Shown in pieces: positions 1 through 5,940 of a stretch of 5,940 nt of DNA; the stretch's first letter is position 1; each line of letters begins with the position of its first letter. The notes below the pieces were generated by a model, which was given only the letters and a program-made list of their open reading frames with translations, did not search any database and was not told the DNA's origin. Location of the stretch: positions 1 to 5,940 of the forward strand of contig DIYE01000288.1 in the NCBI GenBank assembly GCA_002428885.1, read 5' to 3'. A program made the translations under genes and the position numbers. Source of the stretch: Alphaproteobacteria bacterium UBA6062. Its GTDB lineage: Bacteria > Pseudomonadota > Alphaproteobacteria > Sneathiellales > Sneathiellaceae.

Positions 1-2
1 GT

Positions 3-1382
3 TTCCCGCTCGCCAAGAGCGGGCGGGCAGGTCTCGCGCTGGGGGTTGGGGTCTGGTCTTCTTTCTTCGGTGGTATTGTTAGTGCAATTCTGCTTTTAAC
101 ACTGGCGCCTCGTCTGGCGTTTTTGGGACTTGAATTCGGCCCCTGGGATTATTTCGCCCTTATCTTCTTTGCTTTGACAATCACAGTCTCACTGGCTGGC
201 GGCAATATGACCAAGGGCATCATCGCCGGCCTGCTGGGACTTTTTGCTGCGACTGTCGGTGAAGATGAAATCAATGGTGTTGCCAGATTCACCTTCGGTT
301 TCGACGATATTCGCCAGGGCTTTGCCTTTCTGCCGGTTCTGATCGGTCTTTTTGCTTTTTCACAACTTCTGTCTGATGTTGAAGACAAAGAATCAGCGAG
401 AGCACCCTTGATGAAGCAGTCTTCCGGCAAGGTCTCTGTCGAACACTGGAAAGCGGTCCGATTGATACTTGCGCGCTGGGTTAATCTCATCCGATCCAGT
501 CTGATCGGTGTCTTTACAGGAATTCTCCCGGCGGCCGGCAGTTCAATTTCAAATATTCTCGCTTACGATCAGGCGCAAAAAGCCTCAAAAAACAGAGACG
601 AGTTTGGTAAAGGTGCCATTGACGGCATTGTGGCGCCGGAAGCTGCCAATAATGCGACTGCTGGCGGTTCCCTGATTACCATGATGGCCCTTGGTATTCC
701 GGGGGATGTTGTCACCGCTGTTATGATCGGCGCACTGATGATCCACGATATCGTGCCCGGACCGTCATTTATCCAGGACCAACCTTTTTTAGCTTATGGC
801 GTGATCCTGGCTTTCTTTGTGGCCCATTTTTTCATGCTGACCCTCCAGTCCTTTGCCTTGAAAATATTCATGCAGGTAACCCGCGTCCCTATGTATACGC
901 TGGTTGCGATTATCCTGACATATTGTTCAATCGGTGTTTTCTCCCTGCATAATGTTGCTTTCGATATGTGGGTCATGCTGGGATTTGGCGTTATCGGCTA
1001 TATCCTGAAAAAACTGGATTTCCCACTTGCTCCCATGATCCTTGGGGTTGTTCTTGGGAAACTGGCAGAAGTTAATCTGGCGCGGGCGGTTTCTATCAGT
1101 GATGATTTGACTCTCTTTTTTACACGTCCCTGGTCTCTGTTCTTTGTTCTATTGGCATTGGTCTCCATTTTGTTTTCTTTCTATCAGAATGCGCCCAAAG
1201 ACAGTGTTTGGGCACGGTTCTATGTACCCGCTTCCGTGTTTCTTCTCTCATTTCCTTTCTATCTGATGAACAGTTCTTTCCGAACCGGTGTCGGTGTGAC
1301 GTTGGGTGTATTAGCCATCCTGCTGGGTATTCGAGCCTGGAGATCCTTGCCCAAGAACGCTTTAAGGGATGCCGATGGCTGA
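3..1382 (+). CDS. TctA-family tripartite tricarboxylate transporter permease (5' partial)
   Basis: This is the large membrane subunit of a TTT carrier, which imports di- or tricarboxylates, or related organic acids, across the inner membrane using an ion gradient and a periplasmic TctC-type binding protein. The frame is open from the left edge and an in-frame TTG at 123 is internal, so the true start lies upstream. The visible part is 459 codons. It opens with the family's segment FPLAKSGRAG (3-32). It also contains the GILPAAGSS loop (519-545), APEAANNA (633-656), GIPGD (693-707) and VPGP (753-764), which together are diagnostic of TctA. Most of the rest is hydrophobic helices. One usually invariant-looking loop residue differs: PAAG where typical members have PGAG. 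After the usual last helix the protein runs about 60 residues further (from about 1185) with two more hydrophobic stretches. Its end overlaps the next permease gene by 8 bases. No TctB or TctC gene is visible; they may lie upstream. Family assignment is firm, substrate unknown. Confidence 0.93.
   Translation, partial: FPLAKSGRAGLALGVGVWSSFFGGIVSAILLLTLAPRLAFLGLEFGPWDYFALIFFALTITVSLAGGNMTKGIIAGLLGLFAATVGEDEINGVARFTFGFDDIRQGFAFLPVLIGLFAFSQLLSDVEDKESARAPLMKQSSGKVSVEHWKAVRLILARWVNLIRSSLIGVFTGILPAAGSSISNILAYDQAQKASKNRDEFGKGAIDGIVAPEAANNATAGGSLITMMALGIPGDVVTAVMIGALMIHDIVPGPSFIQDQPFLAYGVILAFFVAHFFMLTLQSFALKIFMQVTRVPMYTLVAIILTYCSIGVFSLHNVAFDMWVMLGFGVIGYILKKLDFPLAPMILGVVLGKLAEVNLARAVSISDDLTLFFTRPWSLFFVLLALVSILFSFYQNAPKDSVWARFYVPASVFLLSFPFYLMNSSFRTGVGVTLGVLAILLGIRAWRSLPKNALRDADG
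1364..1368 (+). promoter_or_regulatory. Ribosome binding site choosing the start at 1375
   Basis: AAGGG lies 6 bases before the ATG at 1375 but directly abuts the alternative in-frame ATG at 1369. Normal Shine-Dalgarno spacing therefore favours 1375, although a caller preferring the longest frame would choose 1369. The site lies inside the end of the TctA gene, consistent with translational coupling of the two permeases. Confidence 0.5.
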
Positions 1383-2934
1383 TGTTTTTTTGTGGGGCAC
1401 TGCCGCACTACCGATTGCGGCGGTGCTGATCCTCATGATTAACCTGAAATGGGGTGGTGCCGAAGCAGGAGCGGTTGGCTGGCTTGTCGCTATCGTTGTT
1501 GCCTCATTCGTCTTCAAGGCTGACTTGGATATTGTCATTTTTGCCCAGACAAAAGGGGTCCTGCTGACTGTATATGTTCTGTACATCGTCTGGGCAGCTT
1601 TGTTGTTGTATTATGCTACGGCGGAAACCGGCGCCATTGATACGATCGGGGCCGGTATCCGAAAACTGACAACCAATAAAGAGTTACAGCTTCTAATTGT
1701 TGGTTGGGTTTTTGCGACTTTTTTGCAAGGTGTTGCGGGGTTTGGCGTTCCCATTGCCGTGGTGGCGCCACTTTTGGTCGGTATGGGATTTTCTCCACTG
1801 GTTGCGGTTGCCGCTCCAGCCATTGGGCATTCCTGGTCCGTTACATTCGGTAATATGGCGACTTCCTATGAGGCGCTTCTGGCCGTCACCGGTATTGAAG
1901 GGACCGCCTTCGCACATGAAGCCGGTCTTTTGCTCGGCGTTTCGTGTCTGTTATGCGGGTGGGCCGTTTTGATGGTCTATGGCGGCTGGCGTTCTGTTGT
2001 TAAAGGCTGGCTTCCTCTTCTGATTATCTCGGTGACGATGGCGGGAACGCAATATCTCCTTGTCATGGTCGATATCTGGACCATTGGCGGTTTTAGCGCC
2101 GGAATAGCCGGTCTGTTTATATCGATTTTTATTGCAAGACTCACGTCCTCTTCCCAAACAGATGATCAGGCAGAGAAAGATAAAAATAACAAGTCCATGT
2201 CGTTAGGGTGGGCGCTTGCAGCCTATCTGGTTTTCATTCTGGTTATATCGGTCGCAAGTTTTCTGCAGCCCGTGAAGGCGTTTCTAGGCATGGTTTCTCT
2301 CAGCCTTGACTTCCCGGCTCTCGAAACAGGAGCGGGATGGCAGGTTGCGGCAGGCGCCGGTAAGACTATAAACCTATTTGGTCATCCCGGAGCTCATCTG
2401 CTTTATACGGCCCTCATAACCTATGCCTTATATCATTTTGCAGGCTTCTATAAAAAGAATGCCTTGCGAAATATTCTGTCAAAAACGACAAAAAGCGGGA
2501 TACCGACCAGCCTGGGCATGGTCAGTATGGTTTGCATGGCAGTGACAATGGATAATAGCGGTATGACCTATCAGCTCGCTGTTGGTATTTCCAGTTCTCT
2601 CAGTCAGGTATACCCGGTGGTTGCTGTGGCAATCGGCTCGCTTGGTGCTTTTATGACAGGATCGACAACCAATTCAAATGTCGTATTCGGCGTTTTTCAG
2701 CGTCATGCTGCAGAAATCAGCGGCTTTTCGACGGCGGTTATTCTGGCGGCTCAGACAACCGGCGCATCCCTCGGCAGCATGCTGGCTCCGGCGAAAATCC
2801 TGGTCGGCTGCAGCACGGTCGGATTGGCTGGGCGTGAAGGGAATGTGCTGGCGACAACATTGAAATGGGGAGCCATATTGGTCTTTCTGACAGGGGGCGG
2901 CTTATATTGTACTCTCCTTGTCCTGGGAAATTAA
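1375..2934 (+). CDS. LctP/LldP lactate-permease-family transporter
   Basis: This predicted 519-residue inner-membrane carrier belongs to the lactate permease family, whose known members import L-/D-lactate or glycolate with protons. Hydrophobic helices run along nearly the whole length, broken by a charged, Lys/Asp-rich loop at about residues 257-275. Family landmarks are AGFGVPIA followed by APLLVGMGF (about 121-139), DNSGMT (about 393-398), FMTGSTTNSN (about 426-435), AQTTGASLGSMLAPAKI (about 459-475) and GLAGRE (483-488). These match the order and spacing remembered from E. coli LldP (551 residues), so the protein looks complete. After the AGFG motif it reads GHSWSVTFGNM, where LldP has a different sequence ending in FGAMG, so the substrate may not be lactate. 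The start at 1375 is preferred over 1369 on ribosome-site spacing. The gene overlaps the TctA gene by 8 bases and ends 4 bases before the next small gene, so it sits mid-operon. Family call is strong; transport of lactate itself is only a possibility. Confidence 0.9.
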   Translation: MADVFLWGTAALPIAAVLILMINLKWGGAEAGAVGWLVAIVVASFVFKADLDIVIFAQTKGVLLTVYVLYIVWAALLLYYATAETGAIDTIGAGIRKLTTNKELQLLIVGWVFATFLQGVAGFGVPIAVVAPLLVGMGFSPLVAVAAPAIGHSWSVTFGNMATSYEALLAVTGIEGTAFAHEAGLLLGVSCLLCGWAVLMVYGGWRSVVKGWLPLLIISVTMAGTQYLLVMVDIWTIGGFSAGIAGLFISIFIARLTSSSQTDDQAEKDKNNKSMSLGWALAAYLVFILVISVASFLQPVKAFLGMVSLSLDFPALETGAGWQVAAGAGKTINLFGHPGAHLLYTALITYALYHFAGFYKKNALRNILSKTTKSGIPTSLGMVSMVCMAVTMDNSGMTYQLAVGISSSLSQVYPVVAVAIGSLGAFMTGSTTNSNVVFGVFQRHAAEISGFSTAVILAAQTTGASLGSMLAPAKILVGCSTVGLAGREGNVLATTLKWGAILVFLTGGGLYCTLLVLGN

Positions 2935-2938
2935 AAGG

Positions 2939-3103
2939 ATGATAAAAAAGTTTCTGTTTTCAAACGCGTCACTTTTGATACTCTCACTCCTCTTGCCGCT
3001 GGCAATGTATTTTTTGATGACACGGCAGTTCCAGGCATTGGCTATCGGATGTTTTTTTATCCAGGTGGCGGTCATGTTACTTTTGATATTGAAGCGGTCG
3101 TGA
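2939..3103 (+). CDS. Small two-helix membrane protein, unknown function
   Basis: This is a predicted 54-residue protein that I do not recognise. It starts MIKK, then has two hydrophobic stretches (about residues 9-25 and 31-50) separated by a short polar turn around TRQFQ, and ends KRS. Positive charge at both ends suggests a hairpin with both termini in the cytoplasm. The ATG at 2939 is 4 bases after the permease stop. A GGGAA at 2925-2929 could act as a weak ribosome site, and an AAAAGG abuts the start too closely to be ideal. The frame also extends to a TTG at 2918, which is less likely because it would overlap the permease. Support for a real gene is the tight fit between two same-strand genes, the clean hydrophobic pattern and the lack of any other use for 190 bases. 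It might be an accessory subunit of one of the two permeases. It is far shorter than a normal TctB (about 150 residues, four helices). Confidence 0.62.
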   Translation: MIKKFLFSNASLLILSLLLPLAMYFLMTRQFQALAIGCFFIQVAVMLLLILKRS

Positions 3104-3111
3104 GGTGTTTT

Positions 3112-3117
3112 AGGAGG
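3112..3117 (+). promoter_or_regulatory. Strong Shine-Dalgarno site for the GntR regulator
   Basis: A perfect AGGAGG lies 7 bases before the ATG at 3125. It is the best ribosome site in the window and stands in the 21-base gap after the small membrane protein. The regulator can thus be translated well on its own, rather than depending on coupling as the upstream permeases seem to. Confidence 0.75.
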
Positions 3118-3124
3118 CTGGAAT

Positions 3125-3823
3125 ATGGGGTCTGAAGATCGTCAGAAAAAGATCTCATCACAACCTGTCTATCAGGAGGCAATTTCAAAACTGAGCGAGT
3201 ATATCCGGTCTTCTGATTTAGGGCCTGGAGATCTGTTGCCTGCAGAACGGAAGCTCGCGGAAACTTTTCAAGTATCTCGGCATACCTTGCGTGAAGCCAT
3301 CAAGGCTCTTCAGGAAAAGGGATTGTTATCCGCCAAGCGGGGCAGCGGAAATTATATTGCAGCCACGAGTTCTGCGAACCTTAAGCAACTTCTGCAGGAT
3401 CACGTCCAAAACAAGCAGGATGAACTTGCGGATATTTTTCAGTTTCGCGAAATGCTGGAGCCTCAAATCGCCGGAGAAGCTGCGAGAAATGCGACGGATA
3501 AAAACATTGCGGAACTTGAGAATCTCGTAAAATTGCAGGCGACCTGCGATACAGAAAGCCTGCATAGAGAGCTGGATGACCGGTTTCATCATGAACTTGC
3601 GGTAGCAACGGGAAATCGGATCCTGGTCAATATGATCCTGCATGTGAGAAACGCAATTTCGCCGTCCCGCTCAGAACATCTGTTAAAAATGGAAAGACGG
3701 GAAATCTCCTATCAGGGGCATCTGGATATTTTTAAGGCTGTTAAATCCGGAGACACGGAAGCCGCAACCGAAGCCATGAAAGAACATCTGTTGGCCATCA
3801 AGAAAAATGTCTTTGGAAATTGA
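3125..3823 (+). CDS. GntR-family regulator, FadR subgroup with FCD sensor domain
   Basis: This is a 232-residue cytoplasmic DNA-binding regulator. The N-terminal winged helix (about residues 12-78) has the GntR signature: LPAERKLAETFQVSR, then TLREAIKAL, then the wing KRGSGNYI. The C-terminal part (about 100-225) is an all-helical FCD ligand-binding domain. The four residues that usually hold a metal ion and help bind carboxylate effectors are all present: D151 and H155 in DDRFH, H199 in GHLDIF and H221 in KEHLL. Length is normal for the subgroup, which includes FadR, PdhR and LldR. Lying at the end of a carboxylate-permease operon, it probably represses or activates that operon in response to the transported acid or a metabolite of it. 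That role is inferred from position. No operator is visible because the operon promoter is off the left edge. LldR-like specificity is possible given the lactate-permease neighbour, but cannot be settled from the sequence. Confidence 0.93.
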   Translation: MGSEDRQKKISSQPVYQEAISKLSEYIRSSDLGPGDLLPAERKLAETFQVSRHTLREAIKALQEKGLLSAKRGSGNYIAATSSANLKQLLQDHVQNKQDELADIFQFREMLEPQIAGEAARNATDKNIAELENLVKLQATCDTESLHRELDDRFHHELAVATGNRILVNMILHVRNAISPSRSEHLLKMERREISYQGHLDIFKAVKSGDTEAATEAMKEHLLAIKKNVFGN

Positions 3824-3857
3824 TGTTCTGGTCATGAAGCAGGGCAAGGCGGTTTCG

Positions 3858-4661
3858 TTAGTAAAGCTCGCCTTCCAGTTTCCAGAGAATTTCATAATCT
3901 GCTGTCGGCATACTATGCGTGACGAGGTTGTTGCCGTCCCAGACATGCAGCAAAATCTCGGGGGGTTCTGATGTGGTTGCGAGCGTTTCGTCTCCCTCAA
4001 GGCAGAGCATAACCCGATGGGAGGTGGACGGGCATACCTGAACCGGCGTTCCGTGAAAGACGGACTGGATGGGACGGTGCAGGTGGCCGCAGAAAATACG
4101 GATAACCTGATCATGCTTTTCAACGACTTGTCCGAAGGCCTTCGCCTCTTCAAGTCCCATGTTATCCATGGTTTTAATCCCTGTTTTAAAGGGAGGATGA
4201 TGCATGAAGAGGAGGGTTGGCATATCCGGTTTTTCGGAAAGAGTTTTATCCAGCCAGGCCAGTCTTTCAGGGCATAGAACTCCCTGTGGTGCTTGGAAGA
4301 TATTCGTGTCCAACATGATCAGTCGCAGATTTTCCTGCTCAATGGAATAGTGAACAAAGCCGTTTTCGGGCAGGTAGCCTTGGTCAGAAAAGACGGCTTG
4401 AAAGGTTTCACGACAGTCATGATTTCCAATCCCCAGATAACAGGGGATGTCCAGTTCTTTGAGGATCGATTTCAGGATTTTATACTCTGCTTCCTCACCG
4501 CAATTGACCAGATCCCCGGTTATCATGATTAGATCAGGTTTATTTTTTAACCGGTTAATTGATTTTATTGCGGTTTTTAATTTTTCTGATGTTTTGTATA
4601 ACGCATCAAACTCGGTATTTGGTGCGGCGATATGGGGATCACTTAACTGCGCAATGATCAT
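3858..4661 (-). CDS. Calcineurin-like metallophosphoesterase, CpdA/GpdQ type (class III phosphodiesterase)
   Basis: This is a 267-residue, probably cytoplasmic phosphodiesterase with no signal peptide. All the dinuclear-metal motifs are present in order: DPH (D8, H10), GDLVNCG (D50), GNHD (N80, H81, D82), MHHPP (H154, H155) and CGHLH (H193, H195). Length and spacing, with D8, H10, D50 and N80, agree with remembered Enterobacter GpdQ (glycerophosphodiesterase, about 274 residues), and the segments around VNCG and RIFCGH resemble it too. Known relatives hydrolyse cyclic AMP (CpdA), glycerophosphodiesters (GpdQ) or other cyclic nucleotides and phosphodiesters, and these enzymes are promiscuous, so the physiological substrate is open. 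The start codon overlaps the stop of the upstream reductase gene as ATGA, indicating co-translation. A weak GAGAG lies about 10 bases before the start. The gene ends 34 bases from the end of the convergent GntR gene. Confidence 0.9.
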   Translation of the reverse strand: MIIAQLSDPHIAAPNTEFDALYKTSEKLKTAIKSINRLKNKPDLIMITGDLVNCGEEAEYKILKSILKELDIPCYLGIGNHDCRETFQAVFSDQGYLPENGFVHYSIEQENLRLIMLDTNIFQAPQGVLCPERLAWLDKTLSEKPDMPTLLFMHHPPFKTGIKTMDNMGLEEAKAFGQVVEKHDQVIRIFCGHLHRPIQSVFHGTPVQVCPSTSHRVMLCLEGDETLATTSEPPEILLHVWDGNNLVTHSMPTADYEILWKLEGELY

Positions 4662-5940
4662 GTGTTTTTACTCTCACGGACGAGGGACAACATATCCCTC
4701 TTTCGTACAAATTTCCGACGCGGAGACGCACCGCCCGCCAGTTCCTGCTCCGCTATATCTATTTTTTGCCAGTCTTCAAACGAGACTGTCTGTATTTCTT
4801 TATCACGACAATAGGCATCAAGGCCAGCCGGGCCGGGTCTGTCGCTGCCGGGAAGGTCGCAATAATCTTCCAGAATTCGGTCTACTACATTCTGACTATC
4901 AATCCGGTTGGTTCCAATCGTACCGGACGGTCCGCGTTTGGCCCAACCAACCACGTAGAGGCCGTCTGATACCCGTCCTTCTTCATTCCGGATCAGACCC
5001 TTTTCGACCGGTAGACCATCCAGTGGTCCCATCTCATATCCGATACAGGTAACGAGCAGATCGCAGGAAAGGTCAATCATCTCTCCGGTTCCGACGGCTT
5101 GTCCGTCCCGGACGGCATTGCGTTCAAATCGCACCGCACGGATTGTGTCATCCCCTAAGATTTCGTAAGGAGAGAGGAAAAAGTCAAGATGGAGAGCCCG
5201 GTGGTGATCATTCGGATGGTTCTCCGAGTAACGGCGAAGAAAACCCAAATTGGTATTGACCACCTTGTCCCGTTTACTGTCATCGGTTGAGAGATCTTCC
5301 GGAATAACGGCAGGATCGCAATAAGGGACAGCATTTTGCATGTCTTTCAGCTCACCGAGTTCCTTGGATGAGAACTGCGCATGTTCGGGGCCGCGGCGAC
5401 CGACAATATGAATATTCCGGACGGGGCTGGAGAAAATATGCTCTCCCGCATGCTCGGCCAGATCCGAATGTTGCATTTCTGATTCCGTTCGAAGCATGAC
5501 CCGTGCGACATCCAGTGCCACATTACCATTACCGATCACGATGGCATTTTCGATTTTCAGATGAGGAACAGCATCGCGATATTCCGGGTGACCGTTATAC
5601 CAGTAGACAAAAGTCTGGGCGCCAAAGACACCGGCTTTTTCTTCGCCCGGAACACCCAATGAGCGATCCTTTGGTGTACCGACTGCTAGAATGATCACAT
5701 CATAAAGTGCCCGCAGGTCTGACAGGGAGATATCCTCTCCAAAGGCAAGATTTCCAACAAACCGGACATTGTCGTTTTCCATGATCTTGTCATAGGCCCG
5801 AGAGACATTTTTGGTTGTCTGATGATCCGGTGCAACGCCCGCCCGAACAAGGCCATAGGGCGTTGCCAGTTTATCCAGAATGTCTATCCGACATCCGGGA
5901 CATTTGGTATTGAGGGCGCCGGCTGTATACATGCCGGCGG
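4658..5940 (-). CDS. FprA-type ferredoxin/adrenodoxin NADP+ reductase (5' partial)
   Basis: This is an FAD-dependent oxidoreductase that passes electrons between NADPH and a ferredoxin. The frame runs off the right edge. The last visible bases encode AGMYTAG, the end of the N-terminal FAD-binding GxGPAG loop, so only about 10-20 residues are missing, and an ATG at 5932 is internal. Landmarks in order are GLVRAGVAPDH (flavin domain), GNGNVALDVAR (NADP-binding loop, 5501-5533), RRGPEHAQF (5372-5398) and GWAKRGPSGTIGTN (from 4948 leftwards, closing the FAD site). In the family the arginine pair of RRGP contacts the NADP 2'-phosphate, so NADPH preference is expected. The C-terminal VSFEDWQKID segment is also typical. 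About 427 codons are visible, in line with the usual 440-460 residues. It is the upstream partner of the phosphodiesterase gene (ATGA overlap). No ferredoxin or P450 gene is in view, so its redox partner is unknown. Confidence 0.93.
   Translation of the reverse strand, partial: AGMYTAGALNTKCPGCRIDILDKLATPYGLVRAGVAPDHQTTKNVSRAYDKIMENDNVRFVGNLAFGEDISLSDLRALYDVIILAVGTPKDRSLGVPGEEKAGVFGAQTFVYWYNGHPEYRDAVPHLKIENAIVIGNGNVALDVARVMLRTESEMQHSDLAEHAGEHIFSSPVRNIHIVGRRGPEHAQFSSKELGELKDMQNAVPYCDPAVIPEDLSTDDSKRDKVVNTNLGFLRRYSENHPNDHHRALHLDFFLSPYEILGDDTIRAVRFERNAVRDGQAVGTGEMIDLSCDLLVTCIGYEMGPLDGLPVEKGLIRNEEGRVSDGLYVVGWAKRGPSGTIGTNRIDSQNVVDRILEDYCDLPGSDRPGPAGLDAYCRDKEIQTVSFEDWQKIDIAEQELAGGASPRRKFVRKRDMLSLVRESKNT

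Noticed and set aside
123..125. TTG as the start of the first permease
   Set aside because: The frame stays open to the left edge, and the codons from position 3 encode conserved TctA sequence, so this codon is internal.
2918..2920. TTG as the start of the small membrane protein
   Set aside because: It would overlap the permease by 17 bases. The ATG at 2939 gives a normal basic N-terminus (MIKK) before the first helix.
3683..4153. A 156-codon open frame on the minus strand
   Set aside because: It spans the convergent junction, overlapping the GntR gene antisense and the phosphodiesterase in another frame. The product is low in family-like features and there is no motif support.
4447..5052. 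A 201-codon open frame on the plus strand
   Set aside because: It lies antisense across the phosphodiesterase and reductase genes, whose minus-strand products carry complete family motifs. Its own translation shows no recognisable domain.
5248..5264. A TTGGTATTGACCA palindrome resembling the operator of FCD regulators such as LldR or FadR
   Set aside because: The half-sites TGGT and ACCA are 4 bases apart instead of the usual 3. The site lies deep inside the reductase coding sequence, far from any promoter position, so chance is the better explanation.
5891..5902. A CPGC (CxxC) pair near the N-terminus of the reductase, possibly a redox disulfide or metal site
   Set aside because: It falls in the variable stretch before the GLVR motif, where relatives often have PGC or similar. 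Only the first cysteine seems unusual and there is no second cysteine pair nearby.

Overview
The window comes from a bacterial chromosome of moderate GC content (roughly half G+C by eye). The gene families, namely a tripartite tricarboxylate transporter (TTT) permease, a lactate-permease-family carrier, a GntR/FCD regulator and an FprA-type ferredoxin-NADP reductase, suggest a heterotrophic proteobacterium. An alphaproteobacterium is my best guess, held weakly and not proven by anything in the sequence. The region is densely coding, with no gene-free stretch above 35 bases. I see no RNA genes, insertion sequences, CRISPR arrays or sizeable repeats.

The left block (1-3823, plus strand) reads as one operon for uptake of organic acids. 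It begins with the 3' part of a TctA-type permease, whose N-terminus lies off the left edge. This overlaps the start of a 519-residue LctP/LldP-family permease. Four bases later comes a 54-residue protein that looks like a two-helix membrane hairpin, and then a FadR-subgroup GntR regulator (helix-turn-helix plus FCD sensor domain) with its own strong ribosome binding site. The simplest reading is that a carboxylate ligand sensed by the FCD domain controls import of that carboxylate or related ones. The substrate cannot be read from the sequence.

The right block (3858-5940, minus strand) converges on the first. Its upstream gene, cut by the right edge, is a ferredoxin/adrenodoxin-type NADP+ reductase of the FprA family. 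Its stop codon overlaps, by ATGA, the start of a calcineurin-like metallophosphoesterase of the CpdA/GpdQ type. The two blocks meet tail to tail across 34 bases in which I see no intrinsic terminator.

Every family here is known, and I do not see a clearly new system. The points most worth a second look are the coupling of two unrelated carboxylate permeases with a tiny membrane protein, the extra C-terminal membrane segments on the TctA protein, and the unexplained pairing of the reductase with the phosphodiesterase.
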